Shown: one piece after another, positions 18,926 to 27,889 of the stretch
Layout: the number at the start of each line of letters is the position of its first letter
Position numbering within the stretch: the first letter of the stretch is position 1
DNA from: Bacteroidales bacterium
GTDB lineage: Bacteria > Bacteroidota > Bacteroidia > Bacteroidales > JAUNSR01
Assembly: GCA_030539115.1 (NCBI GenBank)
Contig: JAUNSR010000001.1
Location: 109,830-173,829 of the forward strand
Direction of reading: 5' to 3'
DNA: 64,000 bases
The notes under the pieces: model-generated
The model's database searches: none
Told to the model about the DNA's origin: nothing
Seen by the model: the letters and a program-made list of their open reading frames with translations, nothing else
Program-made: the position numbers and the translations under genes

Positions 18926-20050
18926 TATTTCATCAGGAGTTATTTGTTTTTTATCCATTGCCCTCCAGGCAAAAAAGCCATATATACCAATAATCGGCAA
19001 TAATATAGAAACCCATGACATAACCTCCAAAGTAAACAGACTCGAAGAACTATTATAAATCGTCAATGAACTTTGAGGATCGACAATTGAAGGATAATAT
19101 GCAGTATCATTAAAGCCCAAACTAAGGAAAAGCCCCAAAACAGTAAACAGAACTCCAACAGCTTCAATCCAAAAGGCTCTTCTATCTATTTTTTTAAAGA
19201 TGACAAGAACAATTGAAAAAAGCACTAATACAACACCTACAAGGAATATTATGCCAATTAAAGGCAATTCAATCATATTAAGCAGATATTTATATTTTTC
19301 AATATAGATATCGCCGGTTTGCCTGTAAACTCCAAAGCCGTAAGAAAGGAAAATCCAAACTATAAAAGAGAGAAAGAAGATAAGAAAAGGAATAGTATTC
19401 CATATCACCTGTTTTCTGCAGTTATCATCAATATTTTTATCCTTTATATTAAACATCAGATACATTGCCCCACCTATTCTTGAAAGGAATACTAAGGCAG
19501 CACCTAAAAGCAAGTTCGGCAAATGAGTAAAGGCCTCCAATCCATGATAAGGAGTTGCCCAAGTGGAAATTACCGGCATAAAAACGTTGGTTATATTTCC
19601 TTTATGCACAATAAATGGAGCTCCGGTAAACAATGTTGCCACTGCAACTCCCAAACAAAACACTCCAACTATTCCATTGATATATAAAAACAACCGATAC
19701 ACCCCTCTGCCAAGGAAATTTCCCGGTTTATTCATATATTCATAAGCCACCGCCTGAACTATGAAGCTAAACAATATAATCATCCACAGCCAATATGCGC
19801 CTCCAAAGCTTGTGGAATAATAAAGAGAAAATGAAGCAAAGAAAGCTCCTCCAAAAACTACCAATGTAGTAAATGTCAATTCCCATTTACGTCCCAGAGA
19901 ATTTAATATCATTCGTCTTTGAATCTCTGTCTTCCCCAATCTCAAAAGCAGCGTCTGTCCCCCCTGCACAAACATCAGCGCCACGAGCAATGCTGCCAAG
20001 AAAGAGATTAAAAACCACCAGTAATGCTGCAAAATATATAATTTTTCCAT
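18902..20050 (-). CDS. cydB: Cytochrome bd ubiquinol oxidase subunit II
   Basis: A 382-residue membrane protein, subunit II of the bd-type quinol oxidase, which pairs with CydA in the inner membrane and supports high-affinity oxygen reduction. About nine transmembrane segments are visible. The N-terminus YILQHYWWFLISFLAALLV and the following FVQGGQTLL match the CydB start region, including the QGGQ-like turn. An alternative upstream TTG at 20074 would add 8 residues, but that stretch belongs to the 63-bp repeat array. ATG at 20050-20048 is therefore preferred. The C-terminus DEISGTHDSY is echoed in the repeats beyond the stop. It follows cydA in an operon, with DUF4492 first. Confidence 0.93.
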   Translation of the reverse strand: MEKLYILQHYWWFLISFLAALLVALMFVQGGQTLLLRLGKTEIQRRMILNSLGRKWELTFTTLVVFGGAFFASFSLYYSTSFGGAYWLWMIILFSFIVQAVAYEYMNKPGNFLGRGVYRLFLYINGIVGVFCLGVAVATLFTGAPFIVHKGNITNVFMPVISTWATPYHGLEAFTHLPNLLLGAALVFLSRIGGAMYLMFNIKDKNIDDNCRKQVIWNTIPFLIFFLSFIVWIFLSYGFGVYRQTGDIYIEKYKYLLNMIELPLIGIIFLVGVVLVLFSIVLVIFKKIDRRAFWIEAVGVLFTVLGLFLSLGFNDTAYYPSIVDPQSSLTIYNSSSSLFTLEVMSWVSILLPIIGIYGFFAWRAMDKKQITPDEISGTHDSY

Positions 20051-20067
20051 ATAATTAAGTTTTACAA

Positions 20068-20280
20068 TCAACAACTCCCATCAATAAATAACAGAGAATT
20101 TTTATTTAACAATTATATTTAATTCTTTCATCAATAACTTTCACTATCATTCTGAGTTTTTACCGCTTTACAAGTAATATCTGAGTATGAATGTCATTAA
20201 CTTTCACTATCATTCTGAGTTTTTACCGCTTTACAAGTAATATCTGAATATGAATGTCAATAACTTTCACTGTCATTTTG
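20068..20280. repeat. 63-bp tandem array filling the cydA-cydB gap
   Basis: Units start at 20068, 20131, 20194 and 20257. Units 20131 and 20194 agree at 61 of 63 positions, so that duplication is recent. The unit at 20257 is the actual 3' end of cydA: its first 25 bases match the other copies at about 22 positions. Each unit therefore carries, on the minus strand, a copy of the last codons of cydA (QNDSESY and stop). Because 63 is divisible by three, all copies are in the cydA frame. The 20068 unit is more decayed but keeps TCAACAACTCCCATCA against TCAATAACTTTCACTA. Confidence 0.88.
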
Positions 20281-21843
20281 AGATTCCTTAAAATTCTCCT
20301 TTTTTATCTGCTTGACAATTATCCAGACATCAGCTATCAACAGCAAAGTAAATAGGGAGGCAAACATCCAAAAGGTGGTCTGAACTGTACCTGTGGCAAG
20401 CTTGGAGATAGAAGCAAAAGTCGGAAGAATATCCTGTATAGTCCATGGCTGCCTTCCAACCTCAGCTGTTACCCATCCCGCCTCAGAATTGATATATGCA
20501 AGAGGAAGGCTCAAAAGTCCAATCCACATAAGCCATTTATATTTTGGTTGTGTCGTTTTTTGTCTTCCAAAAGTCAGGTACATTACAATAAAGAACAAGA
20601 CAAAATAAAAGCCAAGCATAACCATAATATGGAAAGCATAAAAAGTAGTTTTAACAGGAGGTATCAACTGATCAACATTCTTTGCATAGCCATAGCCGAA
20701 ATTACTAAAGTTTGCCTGAATAACCTCTGCATAATGATTTGCCACCTCATGATTACCCCCTTCAAAAGCATCCTTATACATTGTCAGAGCTTGAAGGGCA
20801 GCCTGTCCACTCATCACCCTTTCATCAATAGATGGCATAATATAAGGCTCACCTTTTATATTTGCAGCTTCGTATCCTCCATATAAAATATCATTTATAC
20901 CGGGCACAAAAGCATCTGTATGCTTAAAAGCAAGCCAAGAAAGCATATCCGGGATTCTTATTGCCCATAAAAAAGGATCTTCATTATTGTAAAACGCCTT
21001 TTTAGGGTTCATTATTCCTATTGCGACAATACTTTGATGGGTACTTCCTTCATATAATCCCTCCATAGCCGCCAATTTCATTGGCTGAACTTTAGCGACG
21101 ACCTTTGCTGTATCGTCTCCTGTAAGAATAGTAGCGAAAATAGCGAAAATCCCGACAGAGGTCGCAACCTTAATACTCTTAAGAGCCAAAATCTGATTCC
21201 TTTGTTTAATTAAAAACCAGCAACTTACACCAACTACAAAGACCGCCCCGAGCACCCAGGAGGAAAGCACTGTATGCAAGAACTTATTAACAGCAACAGG
21301 GGAGCCAATTACATCCCAAAAGTTAAACATTTCATTTCTTACAGTCTCCGGATTAAACTTCATTCCAACAGGATGCTGCATCCAGGCATTTGCAACCAAA
21401 ATCCACAATGCTGAAAGTGTCGCCCCTATTGATGTCATCCATGTTGAAGTCAGATGAAAATCTTTGCTCACCTTATTCCATCCGAAAAACATTACTGCCG
21501 AGAAAGTCGCCTCTAAAAAGAAAGCCATCAACCCCTCTATTGCCAAAGGCGCTCCGAAAATATCGCCTACAAACCAACTGTAGTTTGACCAGTTCGTACC
21601 AAATTGAAATTCAAGAATGATGCCTGTGGCTATTCCTATTGCAAAATTCACTCCAAATAGAGTCATCCAAAACTGTGTTATCCTCTTCCACAGCTGATCT
21701 CCAGTTCTGTAATAAATTGTCTCACATATAGCCATTATCACTGACAGACCTAAGGTTAAAGGGACAAACAGCCAATGATACATTGCTGTCAAGGCAAATT
21801 GTCCTCTCGACCAGTCCACAAGTGTCGTCGTTAATTCATCCAT
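20257..21843 (-). CDS. cydA: Cytochrome bd ubiquinol oxidase subunit I
   Basis: A 528-residue subunit I of the bd oxidase, carrying hemes b558, b595 and d and the quinol site. Haem ligands are recognisable: His23 in AMYHWLF, His190 in NKFLHTVL and the methionine of AFHIMVMLG. The signature GWVTAEVGRQPW is intact, and FGVNFAIGIATGI with GAPLAIEGLMAFFLEATF are typical CydA helices. The length (528) fits the family. It is preceded by the 70-residue DUF4492 gene (25-base gap) and followed by cydB after a repeat-filled gap. The tail FKESQNDSESY is variable in the family, and here it is the source or product of the tandem duplication downstream. Confidence 0.96.
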   Translation of the reverse strand: MDELTTTLVDWSRGQFALTAMYHWLFVPLTLGLSVIMAICETIYYRTGDQLWKRITQFWMTLFGVNFAIGIATGIILEFQFGTNWSNYSWFVGDIFGAPLAIEGLMAFFLEATFSAVMFFGWNKVSKDFHLTSTWMTSIGATLSALWILVANAWMQHPVGMKFNPETVRNEMFNFWDVIGSPVAVNKFLHTVLSSWVLGAVFVVGVSCWFLIKQRNQILALKSIKVATSVGIFAIFATILTGDDTAKVVAKVQPMKLAAMEGLYEGSTHQSIVAIGIMNPKKAFYNNEDPFLWAIRIPDMLSWLAFKHTDAFVPGINDILYGGYEAANIKGEPYIMPSIDERVMSGQAALQALTMYKDAFEGGNHEVANHYAEVIQANFSNFGYGYAKNVDQLIPPVKTTFYAFHIMVMLGFYFVLFFIVMYLTFGRQKTTQPKYKWLMWIGLLSLPLAYINSEAGWVTAEVGRQPWTIQDILPTFASISKLATGTVQTTFWMFASLFTLLLIADVWIIVKQIKKENFKESQNDSESY

Positions 21844-21868
21844 ATAATTATATTTTGATATGCTTACT

Positions 21869-22081
21869 CTACTTTCTCTTGATTAATTCATTCCTCACAT
21901 AATCTGCTTTATCCTCATTGGTTTCTCCTTTTGTATTTAGGAAATTGGGTGAAAAGAAAATTCTTATTATAAAGAACATAATAAAAAGTTTTATCAGGAT
22001 TATTGCCCAAAGAGTTCTTCCAATGGTCATTTCACGGAATCCATCCCTGTAAAAAACATATACTCTTTTGATATAGTCCAC
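21869..22081 (-). CDS. DUF4492 small membrane protein of the cyd operon
   Basis: A 70-residue protein with one strong transmembrane helix (LWAIILIKLFIMFFIIRIFF, residues 24-43), an amphipathic N-terminus YIKRVYVFYRDGFREMT that is characteristic of DUF4492, and a charged C-terminus. DUF4492 proteins are encoded directly before cydA across Bacteroidetes. A role as small accessory subunit or assembly factor of the bd oxidase, like CydX in proteobacteria, is an attractive inference from position but not shown. It is first in the DUF4492-cydA-cydB operon. Confidence 0.85.
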   Translation of the reverse strand: MDYIKRVYVFYRDGFREMTIGRTLWAIILIKLFIMFFIIRIFFSPNFLNTKGETNEDKADYVRNELIKRK

Positions 22082-22456
22082 CTCTCAAACCGTATTTATT
22101 AAATTTATTCTCTCTTTATTTCACATTTTAAAACACCATAGCCAAATTATTGTTCTTTCAATTTATGTTTTTATTACAATCGAAATGATTATTAAGATTG
22201 TATGAAAAATTTTATAACTATTTAATATCAAAAGGGATAGCTTCCATAACAAATTTTTATTTCCATTAAAATCCGAATCAAGCCAAATTCATAAAAAAAC
22301 AAACGGCCTCTAAAACGCAAAAACGGTCTGCATCATATCTCTACAATACAGACCGTTAATTTATCAGGCTTTAATATATTTCTATAATTTTCCAAATGCT
22401 TCAATAATTTGCAAAGAAGCAATAGTCACACCATTTACAATTATAGCAAAAGGATC
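22082..22456. other. Intergenic region with cyd upstream sequence and a GH97 terminator
   Basis: This 375-bp region must hold the promoter of the cyd operon (minus strand, reading from about 22100-22300 leftwards) and the 3' end of the GH97 transcript. I could not pick a clear -7/-33 pair for the cyd operon. A terminator hairpin is at 22322-22357. Directly after the GH97 stop, 24 in-frame codons remain open before the next stop (see findings). Confidence 0.5.
22308..22357 (-). terminator. Terminator of the GH97 gene
   Basis: AACGGTCTG (22322-22330) pairs with CAGACCGTT (22349-22357). Reading the minus strand, the stem is followed by TTTTTGCGTTTT, an acceptable U-rich tail. It lies about 100 bases past the GH97 stop. 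Confidence 0.75.
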
Positions 22457-24445
22457 TTATTTCTTATAAATTTTTGCAGCAAAACCTCCTCCGGGCTGCA
22501 TGGTAATGTTCAATTTCTTGTCAGCCGGAAGTTTTACAACCTCCTTTTTATAATCGCAGGCTGCTCTGTCTGCATTAATGCCATCTTTGAAAATCTCGAT
22601 CTCATAGTTTCCATTCTCAAGATAAGAAAGATCCAAAACCATCTCTCTTTTATTCCAATCGGTCATTGCACCTACATACCAATCGTTACCGCTTCTTTTT
22701 GCAACGGCAACATATTTTGATATCTCGCCGTCAAGAGGTTTTGTCTCATCCCAAACTGTAGGCACAGCGGCAATAAAATCGGTACATTCCTGCTCCTTCA
22801 TATAATTTGTAGGGGCATCGCAAAGCATATTCAAAGGCGAATCAAAAACTATATAAGTAGCGAGCTGACGGCAACGGGTGCCCTGACTCATCGGCTCGCT
22901 GTTTACAGGATTATAGTTTTTCTTGTTTGCATTTCTCATTGCACCTTGAGTATAATCCATTGGACCTGCCACCATCCTAATAAATGGGATTTCCAAATCA
23001 TATTTAACTTGGTCATAAGTTTTTGGCTGCCATTTCATTTGTTCAAGTCCGCTCACTCCCTCAAAATTTATAACATTAGGCCAAGTAGCCTGAAGTCCCG
23101 CAGGTTTGCTTGTTCCATGAAAATCGACAAGCATTTTATATTTTGCACAAACTTGGGCTGTTTTCTCAAGGAAAGAGATAATTTCCTGATCATCCCTATC
23201 CATAAAATCAATCTTGAAGCCCTTGACTCCCATATCAGAATAATGCTTTGTAATATTTTCCATGTCTTTTGCATAAGCCCAATATCCTGCCCAAAGGATT
23301 ATATCTACATTTTTGCTTTTGCCGTAATCCACAATCTCTTTAAGATCGATAGAAGGGATAACATCAAACAAATCACATTTTCCGTTTGTTGCCCAACCCT
23401 CATCAAGAATCACATATTTGATATTATTTTTTGATGCAAAGTCGATATAAAATTTATAAGTGTCGTTGTTAACTCCTGCTCTAAAGTCCACTCCGGAGAT
23501 GTTCCAATCGTTCCACCAATCCCAAGCAACCTTTCCAGGAGTTATCCAAGAGGCATCCTCAATTTTGCATCTTGAAGCAAGTTTATAAACCATATCTGAG
23601 GAAAGCAGCTCCTTAGGTTCATCGGCAACAATTATTATTCTCCAAGGAAAGCTTCTCTTACCTGAGGTTTTTGCTATGAAAGATTCCCTTGACACTGCTT
23701 TTTGTTGAAGATTATTATGTCCACCGAGCTTTTGTTCTTTTACAACGGGAGCAAACTCTGCTTTCATTGTCTTTCCGTTTGATGTTAAAAACATTCCCGG
23801 ATAGTCCGACAAATCAGATTCAGTAACGACAACAGTTTCTCCGGAAGCACATTGAGTTAAAAAAGGCAGGAATATTAACCTTTTACTGTTTAATTCAGAC
23901 ATTTTCTTTACATCATAAGTATTCTCAAAAGAACAAGGATATTGTGTTGTAAAGGAATCAAAGTTTGACACATTGGAATAAGCGGCATAAGAATTATTAT
24001 CTGTAGGGAAATTAAACTCTGCCGTTTCATTCTCAACAATCATCTCACCCTTCTTATCTGTTACAAACCGATAAGCCACGCCGTCATCATAAGCTCTAAA
24101 AACTATTTTATAACCGCCGTTGAAACTTAAATTCAATTCATTGCAAACATCGTTTACCGACGACTTTTTATAAACCGGTGTTTTAAAAGATTCATTAACC
24201 TTTATTTTCTTTGTTGATTTGACAGAGGCATTCTCCCCCAATATTTTTCCATCGCCCAATTGCATTGCTATCTGAGATGGTTCAATAATAAGATTTTCCC
24301 CCTTGCTTACCGAATAAGTAATTGTTTTATTTACATCGATAACTGTTTTTATATCTCCATTTGGTGAAAGCAGTTCATACTGCTTTGCCGATACCGATAA
24401 GCCTGCCAATGCCATCGATAGCATTAAAAAACTGATTTTCTTCAT
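22457..24445 (-). CDS. Glycoside hydrolase family 97 protein
   Basis: A 662-residue protein with a signal peptide (MKKISFLMLSMALAGLSVSA), so periplasmic. The domain order fits GH97: an N-terminal beta-sandwich (about 20-270), a catalytic TIM barrel (about 290-560) and a C-terminal beta domain. Barrel motifs include PGKVAWDWWNDWNISG, KYVILDEGWA and GFKIDFMDRDDQ. Family members are calcium-dependent exo-alpha-glucosidases (SusB, inverting) or alpha-galactosidases (retaining, with an aspartate nucleophile on this part of the barrel). The KIDFMDR aspartate hints at the retaining group, but I cannot settle it without alignment. It is not beside SusC/SusD genes, so no polysaccharide-utilisation locus is evident. 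A terminator lies just downstream. Confidence 0.9.
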   Translation of the reverse strand: MKKISFLMLSMALAGLSVSAKQYELLSPNGDIKTVIDVNKTITYSVSKGENLIIEPSQIAMQLGDGKILGENASVKSTKKIKVNESFKTPVYKKSSVNDVCNELNLSFNGGYKIVFRAYDDGVAYRFVTDKKGEMIVENETAEFNFPTDNNSYAAYSNVSNFDSFTTQYPCSFENTYDVKKMSELNSKRLIFLPFLTQCASGETVVVTESDLSDYPGMFLTSNGKTMKAEFAPVVKEQKLGGHNNLQQKAVSRESFIAKTSGKRSFPWRIIIVADEPKELLSSDMVYKLASRCKIEDASWITPGKVAWDWWNDWNISGVDFRAGVNNDTYKFYIDFASKNNIKYVILDEGWATNGKCDLFDVIPSIDLKEIVDYGKSKNVDIILWAGYWAYAKDMENITKHYSDMGVKGFKIDFMDRDDQEIISFLEKTAQVCAKYKMLVDFHGTSKPAGLQATWPNVINFEGVSGLEQMKWQPKTYDQVKYDLEIPFIRMVAGPMDYTQGAMRNANKKNYNPVNSEPMSQGTRCRQLATYIVFDSPLNMLCDAPTNYMKEQECTDFIAAVPTVWDETKPLDGEISKYVAVAKRSGNDWYVGAMTDWNKREMVLDLSYLENGNYEIEIFKDGINADRAACDYKKEVVKLPADKKLNITMQPGGGFAAKIYKK

Positions 24446-24598
24446 TGGTATTACTTTTTGTTAGTATTTATTCAGAATTGATTTTTTTGTAAAATTATTA
24501 AATTTTACCTTTTAACACACAAAAACATTTATTTTGAATACAAGAAGATTAATTTTTCTTATTGTGATTACTTTTGCAACCTATTTAAGGTATAAAAG

Positions 24599-25522
24599 AT
24601 GAATAAGGAAGAAAGATCTTATAAGGGACATCTTGCAATGCTCCTTGCAAATATCATGTGGGGATTGAATGCTCCGATAGGTAAAACGGTATTAATGGAA
24701 TTATCACCATTCGCACTTACTACATTCAGGATGGGCGGCTCTGCCTTTGCCTTTTGGGCATTGTCAGCATTTACTCCAAAAGAAAAGATTGATAAAAAAG
24801 ACAGAATTTCGTTTTTATTTGCAGCACTTTTGGGTGTTGTCTTCAACCAAGGATTGTTTATCTTCGGATTATCACAGACCTCACCAATCGATGCATCAAT
24901 AGTTTGTACAACATTGCCTATTTTCACTATGATTGTGGCTGCAATATATCTGAAAGAGCCTGTAACCGGTAAAAAAATCATCGGGGTATTATTTGGAGCT
25001 GCCGGAGCATTGATACTTATTTTAAGTGCAAGCAACATCAATTCAGGCACCGGCGGCAATATGTTTGGCAACATTTGCATTTTCGTCAGCCAACTTTCAG
25101 TGGCAATCTATCTTACAGTCTATAAACATCTATTTGTCAAGTACTCTCCTATTACAATTTCAAAATACATGTTTTTATATGCAACTATATGCTTCCTTCC
25201 ATTTTCAATAACCGATCTAATAAAAACAGACTTTGCATCCATAGATATTAGTCTTTGGCTTAGAATATGTTACGTTGTATTTGGAGCTACATTTCTTGCC
25301 TATATCTGCATGATGACCGGTCAGAAATCGCTAAGGCCTACCGTGGTGAGCATGTACAATTATATTCAACCAATAATTGCCTCTTCATTTTCAATCATTC
25401 TTGGGCTTGACACCTTTGGCTTTACCAAAGCCTCAGCAATATGCCTTGTTTTTCTTGGAGTGTACATCGTTACACAGAGCAAGTCAAGAAAAGATGTAAT
25501 TATCGAATCGGCAGATAAATAA
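24599..25522 (+). CDS. EamA-family (DMT superfamily) transporter
   Basis: A 307-residue inner-membrane protein with ten predicted helices arranged as two EamA repeats. The first begins LAMLLANIMWGLNAPIGK (about 12-29) and the second near NIFVSQLSVAIYLTVYKH (about 158-178). Each half has the family pattern of a conserved proline-rich helix (SPIDASIVCTTLPIFT) followed by VLFGAAGALILIL. The substrates of such exporters (amino acids, nucleotides, other metabolites) cannot be predicted from sequence. The start follows a possible -7 box TACTTTTG at 24569-24576. It converges with the MFS gene, with only 29 bases between the two stops. Confidence 0.88.
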   Translation: MNKEERSYKGHLAMLLANIMWGLNAPIGKTVLMELSPFALTTFRMGGSAFAFWALSAFTPKEKIDKKDRISFLFAALLGVVFNQGLFIFGLSQTSPIDASIVCTTLPIFTMIVAAIYLKEPVTGKKIIGVLFGAAGALILILSASNINSGTGGNMFGNICIFVSQLSVAIYLTVYKHLFVKYSPITISKYMFLYATICFLPFSITDLIKTDFASIDISLWLRICYVVFGATFLAYICMMTGQKSLRPTVVSMYNYIQPIIASSFSIILGLDTFGFTKASAICLVFLGVYIVTQSKSRKDVIIESADK

Positions 25523-25551
25523 CCTGTTTGGATTATAAATAAATATTTTAA

Positions 25552-26817
25552 TTACCCGACATTCTCCACAAGGATTGTCGGGTCTTTTACTTTTTGAAGG
25601 AAAAAAGAAAAGCATACTCCCGACAAGATTGTACACATTCCCATGATAACAAGCATATAGTTTAACCCGGTCCATTTTTCAATATATCCAAAAACAAGAG
25701 CTCCAACAGGAGGCATTCCGGCAAAAGCCATAGTTAAATAGCCCATTACTCTGCCCCTCATTGCATTATCGGTGAGAAGCTGAAGCAATGTATTGATTGA
25801 AGCAACAGAAATTATTATTGAAAAACCTATGGGCATACAAATCAGAATCGCTGCCCAGCTTATACTGCAGAATGAAATAAAGCATAAACTCATTCCCATC
25901 AAAACTGCTGCGCTCATCACCATATTAGGCAGCCCAATGGCACTTCGCCTTGAGGCAAGATAAATTGAGGCTGCAAACGAACCTATTCCTATCGAAGACA
26001 ATAAAAAGCCAAGCATTTCACTCTCTCCGTTAAGCATTATATTTACAAAAGCGGGAACAAACGAATTGAATGGAACACCAAAGAAACTAACTGCCGCCAT
26101 CATTGCTACAAGTATCTTGATAGGCTCCGTATTTTTCATATACATAAACCCTTTTGTCATATCCTGCAACACATTTTTCTTCTCTGACTTTTTCTTCTTA
26201 TAATCTATTTTCATCATAAGAAGAGCTGTTATTACACCCAAATAGCTGATTGCGTTTATTAAAAAGCAATAACCTTCGCCAACAAGACCGATTATTATTC
26301 CCCCTACAGCAGGACCTATCAAACGACAGCCATTTATTGAGGATGAGTTTAAGGCTATGGCATTGGTCATACTCTCTTTAGGAACAAGACTTGTGTAAAA
26401 TGCCTGCCTTGTCGGCATATCCAATGAATTTACCAGACCTATAAAAAGACTCAAAATCAATATATTCCATACAGCCACCGTTTCTGTAAGCACAAGAGCC
26501 GCCATAGCAAAAGCCTGAAGCATTGCCATTGTTTGGGTAAAGATTAAAAGTTTATGCTTATTTGCCCTATCGACAAAAACACTCACAAAAGGTGTTGCAA
26601 AAAGCATTGGTATCTGTTCCATAAATGTTACCGTTGCCAATATCAACACAGAACCGGTTAGCTTGTATGCCAACCACCCCATTGCTATCTGCTGCATCCA
26701 GGTACCCATCACCGAAACACACTGTCCAAAGAAATATAACCTGAAATTTTTATATTTTAAAGATGACAATATATACCTGAAAGGCATCAGGATTTTTTCA
26801 TTAAATAACGACGGCAC
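25552..26817 (-). CDS. MFS transporter of the EntS-like (MFS_3) group
   Basis: A 421-residue major facilitator protein with twelve hydrophobic segments. The opening SLKYKNFRLYFFGQCVSVMGTWMQQIAMGWL is the hallmark of the EntS/transmembrane secretion effector group. FVDRANKHKLL follows at the loop between helices 2 and 3 (about 83-93), and KKKKSEKK in the central cytoplasmic loop splits the two six-helix halves. Characterised relatives export siderophores or drugs, but the substrate here is not evident. Its upstream side (26818-27214) holds an 84-bp repeat array. A possible -7 box TACATTTG lies on the minus strand near 26890-26883. Confidence 0.87.
   Translation of the reverse strand: MPSLFNEKILMPFRYILSSLKYKNFRLYFFGQCVSVMGTWMQQIAMGWLAYKLTGSVLILATVTFMEQIPMLFATPFVSVFVDRANKHKLLIFTQTMAMLQAFAMAALVLTETVAVWNILILSLFIGLVNSLDMPTRQAFYTSLVPKESMTNAIALNSSSINGCRLIGPAVGGIIIGLVGEGYCFLINAISYLGVITALLMMKIDYKKKKSEKKNVLQDMTKGFMYMKNTEPIKILVAMMAAVSFFGVPFNSFVPAFVNIMLNGESEMLGFLLSSIGIGSFAASIYLASRRSAIGLPNMVMSAAVLMGMSLCFISFCSISWAAILICMPIGFSIIISVASINTLLQLLTDNAMRGRVMGYLTMAFAGMPPVGALVFGYIEKWTGLNYMLVIMGMCTILSGVCFSFFLQKVKDPTILVENVG
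25554..25595 (+). terminator. Terminator of the EamA gene inside the end of the MFS gene
   Basis: ACCCGACA (25554-25561) pairs with TGTCGGGT (25576-25583), and CTTTTACTTTTT follows on the plus strand. The hairpin lies within the last codons of the convergent MFS gene (coding for the IVEN-type tail), so one sequence serves as protein code on one strand and terminator on the other. Confidence 0.7.
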
Positions 26818-26916
26818 AACTATACACTTTTAATTCCAACCTTATGGATGAATCCACTCCTTAATAATCTCAAATAATCACCACAAATGTAAATCTAAAA
26901 AGATTCACGTCGCTCT

Positions 26917-27092
26917 TATCTTTAAATAAGATAAGCTGCGCCTCATCAAACACATTATGAATGCTGTCGCTTTCTTATGTTTATTGAGTTCGGCTTGCAT
27001 TATCTTTAAATAAGATAAGCTGCGCCTCATCAAACACATTATGAATGCTGTCGCTTTCTTATGTTTATTGAGTTCGGCTTGCATTATCTTTG
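26917..27092. repeat. 84-bp tandem repeat element, two perfect copies plus a partial third
   Basis: 26917-27000 and 27001-27084 are identical 84-bp units, and a third copy begins at 27085 (TATCTTTGG) before diverging. Each unit opens with the palindrome TATCTTTAAATAAGATA, continues GCTGCGCCTCATCAAA, and ends TTTATTGAGTTCGGCTTGCAT. On the minus strand the array is an open frame repeating a 28-residue unit starting MQAELNKHKKATAF; I treat that as a by-product of the 84-bp (28-codon) period. The flanks (26818-26916, 27093-27214) hold nothing else recognisable. A related array lies at 60992-61110. Confidence 0.92.
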
Positions 27093-27214
27093 GCAAAAGT
27101 ACATTTTTTGAGTCAATAGGAGTTTCAAATAATCTGTTAATAAAAAACATTCATAGATTATTTACATAAAAAAATAAATTGAAAGCTTTTGAACACTTTG
27201 CGAAACAGACCTAT

Positions 27215-27889
27215 TTATTTATCTGAAAAATTATTTTTAGGGATAGTAATTACAGCCTCACCGCAATAACGAGGACCGAGAATATATTGATTGAATGTAA
27301 AAATATAATTTTCTAAAGATTCATTTATACAGGTGGTATTCTCATAAGTTGGAACATCATTAAAACAGCTGTCTGTGTTTATGAAATGTTTTGGCAGCAG
27401 GAGATTAATTTTCTTTTCTTCTGACTGAAGAAGAGATTTAATATCAATAAATCGCTTCTCTTTTGGAAGATAATTGAACGCATAATAATTGTTGCTGCCA
27501 TTTGCTCCGCCCTGATACATATAGACCAATATTCTTGTGCTTATCAAATCTGTAGAAGCAAGGAAAACTGTATCCTTTACGTAAAGTTCGAATGTAAAAT
27601 TTTTGTTCATCAAGGAATCTTCATTTACAAAGCTCTTGTATTGCTCCATATCTTTCCTTAATTCACTTCTTATGCCGGCTATAAATTTGTGAATCGAATC
27701 ATTATAAACATCTATAATATCCGAATTGAATTTCTCGTCTGTGTTTAAACCTGTCAAACTAATATCAACAATCAGATGTTCGGTTGAATCCTTTTGCGAA
27801 ATATCGCTTTGATAGAATTTAACCTCTTTTTTATTGCATCCAACAAATAGGAATAATCCAAACAGTACAAATAATATTGAAGTTTTCAT
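27215..27889 (-). CDS. DUF3298/DUF4163 (RsiV-like) lipoprotein
   Basis: A 224-residue lipoprotein (lipobox LFVGC, Cys about 18). The body matches the DUF4163-DUF3298 pair found in RsiV and PdaC: an N-terminal strand region with internal helix FIAGIRSELRKDM, the glycine turn YMYQGGANGSNNYYAFN (equivalent to the GGAHP turn of RsiV), the IDIKSLL segment, and a final strand region with GPRYCGEAVITIP. RsiV is an anti-sigma factor that binds lysozyme in Bacillus, while Bacteroidetes homologues are uncharacterised, so only the fold is claimed. No sigma-factor gene is adjacent. It stands alone between the 84-bp repeat array and the B12 locus. Confidence 0.78.
   Translation of the reverse strand: MKTSILFVLFGLFLFVGCNKKEVKFYQSDISQKDSTEHLIVDISLTGLNTDEKFNSDIIDVYNDSIHKFIAGIRSELRKDMEQYKSFVNEDSLMNKNFTFELYVKDTVFLASTDLISTRILVYMYQGGANGSNNYYAFNYLPKEKRFIDIKSLLQSEEKKINLLLPKHFINTDSCFNDVPTYENTTCINESLENYIFTFNQYILGPRYCGEAVITIPKNNFSDK

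Noticed and set aside
20051-20074. Eight-residue N-terminal extension of CydB from a TTG start
   Set aside because: It lies within the 63-bp repeat array upstream of the ATG that gives the conserved CydB N-terminus.
26905-27150. Open frame of 81 codons on the minus strand with a 28-residue repeat
   Set aside because: It is produced by the perfect 84-bp DNA repeat, whose period is a multiple of three. The conserved and variable parts of the element at the second locus do not preserve this protein.
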